Part shown: piece after piece, positions 8,969 through 14,630 of the stretch
Layout of the letters: every line of letters begins with the position of its first letter
How positions within the stretch are numbered: position 1 is the first letter of the stretch
Origin: G963666895 sp963666895
Lineage (GTDB): Bacteria; Desulfobacterota; Desulfovibrionia; Desulfovibrionales; Desulfovibrionaceae
Reading direction: 5' to 3'
Assembly: GCA_963666895.2 (NCBI GenBank)
Contig: CAXXNS010000005.1
Coordinates: forward strand, 36,426-100,425
DNA length: 64,000 bases
Translations under genes and position numbers: made by a program
Notes under the pieces: generated by a model
What the model was told of the DNA's origin: nothing
Databases searched by the model: none
What the model saw: the letters and a program-made list of their open reading frames with translations, nothing else

Positions 8969-10041
8969 GAAGCCGGTTGGCTGGCAAGGGGCCCTGATGA
9001 TTTGTCGGATTCGTCGGATTCGTCGAGCGTCTTGAACCGCTCCCAGATCTCCTGCTCCAGCGCGTCCACGCCTTGGCCGGTGAGCGCGGAGATGAAGCGC
9101 AGGTCCAGCCTGGCCTCGTCCGCCTGGGTCCGTATCTCCTCCAGTTGTTCCGGGGACAGCAGGTCGATCTTGTTGACCACCCGTAGCTGCGGCTTGCGGG
9201 CCAGGGCCGGGTCGTACTGGTCCAGCTCGTCGTCCAGCAGGTTGAATCCGGCGAAGGGGTCGTCCTTGCCCACCTCCTCGGCCGACAGGAGGTGGACCAG
9301 GAAGCGGGTCCGCTCCACGTGCTTGAGGAATGTGTGGCCCAGGCCCACGCCCTGGCTGGCCCCCTCGATGAGCCCGGGGATGTCGGCCATGACCAGCCGC
9401 TCGCCCATCTCGCCCTCCAAGACGCCCAGGTTGGGAGTCAGGGTGGTGAAGGGGTAGGCCGCGATCTTGGGCCGGGCCTGGGACAGGGCCGTGATCAGGG
9501 TGGACTTGCCCGCGTTGGGCAGGCCCAACAGGCCCACGTCGGCCAGGATTTTGAGTTCCAGGCGGAGCCGCTTCTCCTCGCCGGGCGTGCCTTCCTCGGC
9601 GTAGCGCGGGGCCTGGTTGGTGGAGGACTTGAAATGGATGTTGCCCCGGCCGCCCTGGCCGCCGTGGCAGACCACCACCTCCTGGCCGTCGTGCACCAGA
9701 TCGGCCACCAGCCGTTCGGACTCGGTGCCGTCCTCGTTTTCCGCGACCTCGTGGACCAGGGTGCCCACGGGCAGCTCCAGGACCAGGTCGTCGGCCGCCT
9801 TGCCGTAGCGGTCCTTGCCCATGCCGGGCTGGCCGTTGCGGGCCGTGTAGGAGCGCTTGAGCCGGAAGTCCTGGAGCGTGATCAGCCGCTGGGCCGCGCG
9901 CAGGATCACGTCGCCGCCCTTGCCGCCGTCACCACCGTTCGGTCCTCCCTTGGGGATGAACCGCTCGCGCCGGAACGAGGCACAGCCGTTGCCGCCGTTG
10001 CCGCTGCGCACGGATATGGTCGCTTCATCCACGAATCGCAT
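8965..10041 (-). CDS. obgE: Obg family GTPase ObgE/CgtA
   Basis: Essential ribosome-associated GTPase acting in 50S maturation. The 358-aa protein has the glycine-rich Obg domain (MRFVDEATISVRSGNGGNGCASFRRERF... reduced to MRFVDEATI at the start) over residues 1-158, then the G domain with G1 GLPNAGKST, G3 DIPGLIEGA and G4 NKID. It ends with a short acidic/serine tail (DESDESDKSS). It lies downstream of rplU-rpmA, separated from them by a strong terminator hairpin, which is the classic rplU-rpmA-obgE order. It overlaps proB by 4 bp. Confidence 0.96.
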   Translation of the reverse strand: MRFVDEATISVRSGNGGNGCASFRRERFIPKGGPNGGDGGKGGDVILRAAQRLITLQDFRLKRSYTARNGQPGMGKDRYGKAADDLVLELPVGTLVHEVAENEDGTESERLVADLVHDGQEVVVCHGGQGGRGNIHFKSSTNQAPRYAEEGTPGEEKRLRLELKILADVGLLGLPNAGKSTLITALSQARPKIAAYPFTTLTPNLGVLEGEMGERLVMADIPGLIEGASQGVGLGHTFLKHVERTRFLVHLLSAEEVGKDDPFAGFNLLDDELDQYDPALARKPQLRVVNKIDLLSPEQLEEIRTQADEARLDLRFISALTGQGVDALEQEIWERFKTLDESDESDKSSGPLASQPAS

Positions 10042-10081
10042 GGGACACTCCAGTGGCGGAAGGATAGCCCGTCCAGGCGGA

Positions 10082-10113
10082 TAAAAAAAGGGGCAGGAGT
10101 CGCCTCCTGCCCC
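10082..10113 (-). terminator. Intrinsic terminator after rpmA
   Basis: A ten-base-pair GC-rich stem (GGGGCAGGAG paired with CTCCTGCCCC) with a four-base loop is followed, in the minus direction, by seven T residues. It would end the rplU-rpmA transcript ahead of obgE, perhaps partially, since obgE has no obvious promoter of its own that I can identify. Confidence 0.85.
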
Positions 10114-10136
10114 GGGAAAGCCTGTGGGGTAGTTTT

Positions 10137-10406
10137 CTAGGCCTCGGCCGAGCGCACGTGGACGCGGGTCTTGACCTTCTTCTTGCGGGTGAACTTCTCG
10201 TACTCCACCACTCCGTCCACCAGAGCGAACAGGGTCCAGTCCCTGCCCACGCCCACGCCGTCGCCGGGGTGAATCTTGGTGCCGAGCTGGCGCACGAGGA
10301 TGTTTCCGGCCAGGACCTGCTGGCCGCCGTAGCGCTTCACGCCCCGGCGTTGACCGGCGCTGTCGCGTCCGTTGCGGGAACTGCCGCCTGCTTTTTTATG
10401 AGCCAT
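10137..10406 (-). CDS. rpmA: 50S ribosomal protein L27
   Basis: Ribosomal protein of the large-subunit peptidyl-transferase region. The 89-aa sequence starts MAHKKAGGSSRNGRDSAGQR and contains KRYGGQ and LVRQLGTKIHPGDGVGVGRD, all diagnostic of L27. Length is normal. It lies 12 bp downstream of rplU. Confidence 0.98.
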   Translation of the reverse strand: MAHKKAGGSSRNGRDSAGQRRGVKRYGGQQVLAGNILVRQLGTKIHPGDGVGVGRDWTLFALVDGVVEYEKFTRKKKVKTRVHVRSAEA

Positions 10407-10418
10407 GACGTATCTCCT

Positions 10419-10730
10419 CTAGGCCTTGATGGACTTGACCTTGAGCCGGGTGTAGTCCTGGCGGTGGCCCTGGGTCTTGCGCGAGTCCTTCTTTGCCCGC
10501 TTATGGAAGACGATGATCTTGGGGCCGCGGGCGCGGGTGATGACCTCGCAATCCACAGCGGCGCCGTCCAGGTAGGGGGAGCCGATCTTGGGCTCGCCCT
10601 CACCGGCCACCAGGAGCACCTTGTCCAGGGAGACGGTGGAGCCGTTCTCGGCCTTCAGGGCCTCCACGTCGAACTCCATGCCTTCTTCGATGCGGTACTG
10701 CTTTCCGCCGGTTTCAACTATGGCAAACAT
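10419..10730 (-). CDS. rplU: 50S ribosomal protein L21
   Basis: Large-subunit protein that binds 23S rRNA. The 103-aa sequence starts MFAIVETGGKQYRIEEG and contains KIIVFHKRAKKDSRKTQGHR near the C-terminus, the L21 signature. The ATG at 10730 is preceded by GGAGG 11 nt upstream; the 19 extra codons of the open frame are not conserved in the family and were excluded. First gene of the rplU-rpmA operon. Confidence 0.98.
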   Translation of the reverse strand: MFAIVETGGKQYRIEEGMEFDVEALKAENGSTVSLDKVLLVAGEGEPKIGSPYLDGAAVDCEVITRARGPKIIVFHKRAKKDSRKTQGHRQDYTRLKVKSIKA

Positions 10731-10830
10731 GTCTTTTCTAACCTCCGTGATCGTCGGAAGGGGGAACCTATCCCCAAGCCCGCGCAAAAGTCAAGCCCAA
10801 ACTCAGGTCCGGTGAAGCGATTTTTTCGCC

Positions 10831-11559
10831 TCAGGCCACGGCCAGCACCAGCACGTCCACGGCCTTGGCCCCGGCCGCGTTCAGGGCCTTGCTGCACTCG
10901 CGCAGGGTGGACCCGGTGGTGGACACGTCGTCCACCAGCAGGACCCGCTTCTCGGCCACGGCCTCCGGGTCGGCCTTGAAGGCTCCGGCCAGGTTGGACA
11001 GCCGTTCGGTCCCGGACAACCTGCTCTGGGGCACGGTGTCCCGGACGCGCTCCAGGGCCTTGGGGAGCGCGGGCGCGTTCAGGGCCCTGGCCACGGGCAC
11101 GGCCAACTCCAGGCTCTGGTTGTAGCCCCGCCACCGAAGCCTGCGGGGGTGCAGGGGCACCGGGATCACGACGTCGATTTGGTCCAGCCCGGCCCGCAGG
11201 GACGCGGCCTTCACCAAATCCTGGAGCAGCCTGGTCCGGCCCAGGCCCTGGCTGAACTTGAAGGCCAGGATGAGCTCGCGGAGGCGGCCGTCATATGGGC
11301 CGTGAAAGGCCAGCCGCTCCCAGGGCGGTGGGTCGGCCAGGCAGTCGCCGCAGTTCTCGGGCTCGTAGGTGGCCAGGCCGAAGGGCTTGCCGCAGCGCGG
11401 GCAAAATCCGCCCGTGCGCGGGGCCAGTTCCCGGGCGCAGTCCGGGCACAGCCCGGCCGGATGGTCCGGGGCCGTGACCGGGCGCGAGCAGGCCGGGCAA
11501 CGGCGCGCGGCCAGGACCGGCTTCAGGAAGGAGCGCGTCCACGACGCCAGTCCGGCCAC
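10831..11559 (-). CDS. comF: ComF-family phosphoribosyltransferase-like protein
   Basis: A 242-aa protein with an N-terminal zinc-ribbon region (CPAC at residue about 20, CPDC, CPRCGKPF, CGDC) and a C-terminal type I PRTase domain with the PRPP loop VLLVDDVSTTGSTL near residue 205. ComF homologues act in DNA uptake or in folate-linked pathways; here the precise role is unknown. GTG start with GGAGGACTC immediately before it. It is the last gene of the minus-strand redox operon, 13 bp after the flavodoxin-like gene. Confidence 0.88.
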   Translation of the reverse strand: MAGLASWTRSFLKPVLAARRCPACSRPVTAPDHPAGLCPDCARELAPRTGGFCPRCGKPFGLATYEPENCGDCLADPPPWERLAFHGPYDGRLRELILAFKFSQGLGRTRLLQDLVKAASLRAGLDQIDVVIPVPLHPRRLRWRGYNQSLELAVPVARALNAPALPKALERVRDTVPQSRLSGTERLSNLAGAFKADPEAVAEKRVLLVDDVSTTGSTLRECSKALNAAGAKAVDVLVLAVA

Positions 11560-11572
11560 GAGTCCTCCGGGG

Positions 11573-12199
11573 TCAGCCCTGGTTTTCCCAGGCGGTCTTG
11601 CCCAGTTCGCGGATGCGGTCGGCCGCTTCCTTGTCCCGCTCCAGGTCCGCGATCTTTTCCTTGCCCGGGAAGGTCAGGGCTTCCTTGATCTCGAAGTTGA
11701 AGCTGTCCAGGAAGTACCTGAGCGTCAGCAGGGCGCCCTCGAAGAGCTTGTCGCCCTTTTCCCGGCCCGCGAACAGACAGACGTAGGCCGGGCGCTTGGG
11801 CAGGTTGACGATGGCTTCGTCGCCCTTTTCCTTGCGCGCCCAGACCCACTGGCTGCGGTCGATGAAGGTCTTGAGCCGCGAGGGCAGGTGGTAGAAGTAG
11901 ATGGGCGCGGCCAGGAACAGGAACGGCGTCCTGAACATGTATTCAAAAACGTCCTTGGCGAAGTCCTTCTTCTCCAGGATGCAGGGGCTGTGCGGATCCT
12001 TGGCGCAGATGCCGCAGGCCGTACAGGGCTTGATGTCCAGCTTGCGCATGTACAGGATGGAGCCCTCGGGGCCGCCGGCCTGCTGCATGCCCCGCTGGAA
12101 CAGGTTCACGGCGTTGTTGCTGTTTCCCTGCTTGCGGTGGCTGCAATGGAACAGGGCCGGGGTTTGGTCCATCTCGTCGACGAAATTCAACAGGCTCAT
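11573..12199 (-). CDS. Flavodoxin-family FMN/[4Fe-4S] NAD(P)H reductase-like protein
   Basis: A 208-aa protein of the NADPH-dependent FMN reductase/iron-sulfur flavoprotein superfamily. The phosphate-binding loop is CSHRKQGNSNNAV (residues about 19-31). CTACGICAKDPHSPC (residues about 57-71) supplies clustered cysteines as in iron-sulfur flavoproteins, and FLFLAAPIYFYHLPSRLKTFIDR is the usual FMN/dimer region. It probably handles electron transfer, with partner unknown. Three 15-bp direct repeats lie just upstream of its ribosome site (AAGGAA). The preceding gene is the UGA-containing TusA-like gene. Confidence 0.8.
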   Translation of the reverse strand: MSLLNFVDEMDQTPALFHCSHRKQGNSNNAVNLFQRGMQQAGGPEGSILYMRKLDIKPCTACGICAKDPHSPCILEKKDFAKDVFEYMFRTPFLFLAAPIYFYHLPSRLKTFIDRSQWVWARKEKGDEAIVNLPKRPAYVCLFAGREKGDKLFEGALLTLRYFLDSFNFEIKEALTFPGKEKIADLERDKEAADRIRELGKTAWENQG

Positions 12200-12213
12200 T
12201 GTACGGTTCCTTT

Positions 12214-12258
12214 GTTCAAGGTTCGGGTGTTCAAGGTTCGGGTGTTCAAGGTTCAGGT
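12214..12258. repeat. Three tandem 15-bp repeats upstream of the flavodoxin-like gene
   Basis: The unit GTTCAAGGTTCGGGT occurs twice exactly (12214-12228, 12229-12243) and a third time with one change (12244-12258). The array sits in the leader between the TusA-like gene and the flavodoxin-like gene. Being short and tandem it could vary in copy number; it is too short and lacks spacers for a CRISPR. Confidence 0.9.
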
Positions 12259-12265
12259 TCGCTTG

Positions 12266-12499
12266 TCAGCCGGCCGACGGCGGGCGCAGGAATTCGAACC
12301 GCATGTGGCCTTCCTCCTGGAAGGTCTCCACGGTCCACTCGGGCAGGATGTGCAACTGGTGCTCCACCTGCTTCTCGGTCTTCAAGTCCGCCAGGACGGT
12401 GAGCTTCCCCTCACGGGAGAAGCGGAGGTACCAACCGACCTCCATGCCCACGCCTCAGCACTTGCCGCGCAGGTCGACGACCTGCTTCTCGTCCGCCAT
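12266..12499 (-). CDS. TusA/SirA-like candidate selenoprotein (in-frame UGA at 12455-12457)
   Basis: Reading through one TGA at codon 15 gives a 77-residue protein. It starts at an ATG preceded by GGAGAGATTC, begins MADEKQVVDLRGKC, then the UGA, and continues GVGMEVGWYL. The UGA falls where TusA/SirA proteins (pattern DxRGxxCPxP) have their catalytic persulfide cysteine, after VDLRG. The rest matches the TusA fold, with a KLTVLADLKTEKQVEHQL helix-strand unit and a C-terminal MRFEFLRPP strand. A hairpin starts 11 nt after the UGA, the position of the E. coli fdhF SECIS element. An ordinary gene caller would start at the internal Met at 12451 and lose the active site. TusA-like proteins move sulfur or selenium between thiols. 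It sits 26 bp after the metallo-hydrolase gene in a redox operon. Alternatives are a stop mutation or sequencing error. Confidence 0.75.
12424..12443 (-). promoter_or_regulatory. SECIS-like hairpin for UGA recoding
   Basis: On the minus strand a six-base-pair stem (GGAGGT with ACCTCC) closes an eight-base loop CGGTTGGT, beginning 11 nt after the UGA. Bacterial SECIS elements lie inside the coding region directly downstream of the UGA, and SelB recognises a loop G/GU; the loop here contains GGU. The distance equals that of the minimal E. coli fdhF element. The prediction is by eye. Confidence 0.65.
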
Positions 12500-12525
12500 G
12501 AATCTCTCCTGGTTCTCCTGGCCGG

Positions 12526-13152
12526 TCACAGGACCGCGCCCGAGAAAAAGGGGTTGTGGTGCATCTCGTCCGACACCGTGGTCTTGGGTCCGTGCCCGGA
12601 ATAGACCACGGTCTCCCCGGGCAGGGTGAAAATCCTTTCGCGCACCGACCGGAGCAGCTCGTCCGAATTCCCGCCGGGAAAGTCCGTGCGGCCGATGGAG
12701 CGGTAGAAGAGCAGGTCGCCCACGAATGCCGCCTGGGCGTCCGGGAAGTACAGGGTCAGGCTGCCCGGGGTGTGTCCCGGGGTCTCCAGGATATGGCAGG
12801 CCAGGCCGATGAACTCGGCCTCCCCGGGCTCCAGGGGCTGGAATTCGTACGGTTCGATGAGGGGCAGGCCCATGAAGCCGCCCTTGCCCATCTCGTTGTC
12901 CAGGAGGAAGCGGTCGCCCTCCGGGCCCAGTATGGGCGCGCCCGTGTCCCTGGCCAGGGCCGCGTTGCCCGCGGTGTGGTCGAAGTGCAGGTGGGTGTCC
13001 AGGATGTGGGTCAGGGTCAGGTCTTGGGCCTTGAGCCAGGCCGTGACCTGGGCCGGGTCCCCGCCGGGGTCGATGGCCACGGCCCGGCCGTTGTTGGCCA
13101 GCACGTAGCAGTTGGTTTCCAGGGGGCCCAGGTTGAAGACGCGCAGTTCCAC
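12526..13152 (-). CDS. MBL-fold metallo-hydrolase (glyoxalase II-like)
   Basis: A 208-aa beta-lactamase-fold hydrolase. The dinuclear-metal motif THLHFDHTAG lies near residue 55, HILETPGHTPGSL near 120, the bridging aspartate is in FVGDLLF near 150, and a C-terminal histidine is in YSGHGPKTT. These are the glyoxalase II/YcbL-type ligands. Substrate unknown, possibly a thioester or persulfide. Start is GTG at 13152, overlapping the nitroreductase stop (TAGTG), so the two are coupled. Confidence 0.88.
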   Translation of the reverse strand: MELRVFNLGPLETNCYVLANNGRAVAIDPGGDPAQVTAWLKAQDLTLTHILDTHLHFDHTAGNAALARDTGAPILGPEGDRFLLDNEMGKGGFMGLPLIEPYEFQPLEPGEAEFIGLACHILETPGHTPGSLTLYFPDAQAAFVGDLLFYRSIGRTDFPGGNSDELLRSVRERIFTLPGETVVYSGHGPKTTVSDEMHHNPFFSGAVL

Positions 13153-13664
13153 TAGAAATCCTCCAGCATCAGGTCGCCGAGTTCCTTGCGTTTGGACGAG
13201 CCTTTCTGGTCCGGGCGGCCCAGGGCGATGACCGCCTGGAGCTCCAGGGTGTCGGGCAGGTCCAGGGCCCGGACCACCTCGCCCCCCCGGTTGACGATCT
13301 CGCCCAGCCAGACCGCGCCCAGGTCCAGGGAGTGGGCGGCCAGGAGCATGTTCTGGATCACGGCCCCGGCCGACTGGTGGTCCTTCATGGGGCTGTACAT
13401 GGCCTCCTTGTCCAGGAACACGCAGATCAGGACCGCGGCCCGCTCCACGACGTGGCCGTACTTGGTCAGTCCGGCCGCAACGGCCTGGCGCGGGTCGCCC
13501 CTGCGGATGACCAGGAAGCGCCAGGGCTGGTTGTTGAGTCCGCTGGGAGCCCAGCGCCCGGCCTCCAGAACGGCCTCGACCTCCCGGCGGCTCACGTCCT
13601 GGTCCGTGAACTTGCGGATGCTTCGGCGGTGGCGGATGGCGTCAAGAACCGGATTTCCGGGCAT
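13152..13664 (-). CDS. Nitroreductase-family FMN protein
   Basis: A 170-aa flavoprotein. RRSIRKF near residue 13 and GRWAPSGLNNQPWRF near residue 36 are the FMN-binding motifs of the nitroreductase family, and GAVWLGEIVN near 115 is the second flavin contact. Such enzymes reduce nitro or quinone groups with NAD(P)H, or act in other flavin chemistry; the substrate is unknown. First gene of the minus-strand redox operon running to comF. Confidence 0.88.
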   Translation of the reverse strand: MPGNPVLDAIRHRRSIRKFTDQDVSRREVEAVLEAGRWAPSGLNNQPWRFLVIRRGDPRQAVAAGLTKYGHVVERAAVLICVFLDKEAMYSPMKDHQSAGAVIQNMLLAAHSLDLGAVWLGEIVNRGGEVVRALDLPDTLELQAVIALGRPDQKGSSKRKELGDLMLEDF

Positions 13665-13735
13665 GGTCGCTCCAACTGCGTGGTGTCAAGCCAGTCTGTT
13701 TCGGGGTCCGGACAATACCCAATGGCGACGGGCGG

Positions 13736-13778
13736 GGCAAGCCCCTTGGACGCGGATCGGCCCGCGCCGGGGCTTGCC
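13736..13778. terminator. Inverted repeat, possible terminator or operator
   Basis: GGCAAGCCCC and GGGGCTTGCC are perfect ten-base inverted repeats separated by 23 bases, followed by TTTGCGG. It lies between the divergent nitroreductase gene and the Tat-leader gene. The weak T-run makes termination uncertain. Confidence 0.4.
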
Positions 13779-13807
13779 TTTGCGGATAAAAAGACTACCA
13801 TATAGGT

Positions 13808-14029
13808 ATGGATAAGAAATCCGTTCTTCACGAAGCCGGGCTGACCCGGCGTTCCCTGTTGTCCGTGCTGGCCGGAGCAGCCGTGCTGGGCACGGCCGCG
13901 CTGATCTTCGGCCCGGACCTGGGCAACGGCTTCGACCTCAAGTCGTGGCCCGTGCGCACCGTGGAGATCAAGAATTTCACCTTTGACCCGGCCACGGCCA
14001 CCATCGTTTGGCGGGAATACAATGAATAA
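13808..14029 (+). CDS. Short Tat-signal protein, probable leader of the molybdopterin protein
   Basis: A 73-aa product with a twin-arginine signal, LTRRSLLSVLAGAAVLGTAA, then a short segment with VEIKNFTFDPATATIVWREYNE at the C-terminus. It overlaps the next gene, which encodes a molybdopterin domain without any export signal, by eight bases in another frame. Tat-exported YedY/MsrP-like oxidoreductases normally carry both parts in one chain. Either this is an accessory subunit that carries the catalytic protein out, or one gene split by a single-base change near 14025. I cannot decide between them. Confidence 0.6.
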   Translation: MDKKSVLHEAGLTRRSLLSVLAGAAVLGTAALIFGPDLGNGFDLKSWPVRTVEIKNFTFDPATATIVWREYNE

Positions 14030-14576
14030 GAACGCGCAAGAGCCGTATATCCTGGTCCTGGACGGGTTGGTGCAAAGCCCGGTGGAGCTGACCTACGCCC
14101 GGCTCAAGGAGCTGCCCTGGGTGGAGCAGGTCTCGGACTTCCACTGCGTGGAGGGCTGGTCCCTGTACGACATGGCCTGGGGCGGGGTTCGGTTTTCCGA
14201 CCTGTTCTCCCTTGCTACGTTGTCGCCCGGCGCTGACTACGCCATCTTCCACGCCCTGGGCGAGACCCGGCACAAGCCCAAGGGGCTGGACCATTACGTG
14301 GAGTGCTTCCCCGTGGACCAGCTCCTGGACCCGGCCCTGGAATACCTGCTGGCCCTGGACTTCGAGGGCGAGCCCCTGCCGGACAGCCACGGCGCCCCGG
14401 CCCGGGTGGTCTGCCCGTATGACCTGGCCTACAAGTCCATCAAGTTCGTCACCCGCATCGAGTTCTCAGACACCTTTGTGGAAGGCTGGTGGACCCGGGC
14501 CAATTCCGTCTACCCCAAGCAGGCCCCGGTGCCCGCCTCGAGGCTGCGCAAGCCCGACCCGCGCCAGGACTCCTGA
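14022..14576 (+). CDS. Molybdopterin-dependent oxidoreductase (sulfite-oxidase/YedY fold)
   Basis: A 184-aa catalytic domain of the oxidoreductase molybdopterin-binding family. YILVLDGLVQSPVELTYARL is the typical entry strand, and FHCVEGWSLYDMAWGGVRF carries the Mo-ligating cysteine. GETRHKPKGLDHYVECFPVDQLL and ARVVCPYDLAYKSIKFV complete the pocket. Substrate unknown (sulfoxide or sulfite type). There is no signal peptide. The start overlaps the upstream Tat-leader gene, from which it is in a different frame. Confidence 0.82.
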   Translation: MNKNAQEPYILVLDGLVQSPVELTYARLKELPWVEQVSDFHCVEGWSLYDMAWGGVRFSDLFSLATLSPGADYAIFHALGETRHKPKGLDHYVECFPVDQLLDPALEYLLALDFEGEPLPDSHGAPARVVCPYDLAYKSIKFVTRIEFSDTFVEGWWTRANSVYPKQAPVPASRLRKPDPRQDS

Positions 14577-14630
14577 CGGGCCGCCCGTCTTCATCTTTCC
14601 AAATGTTTGCGGGCGCGTTATGATCGCCTC

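Noticed and set aside
12214..12258. CRISPR array
   Set aside because: The units are 15 bp, directly abutting, without spacers, and no cas genes are present.
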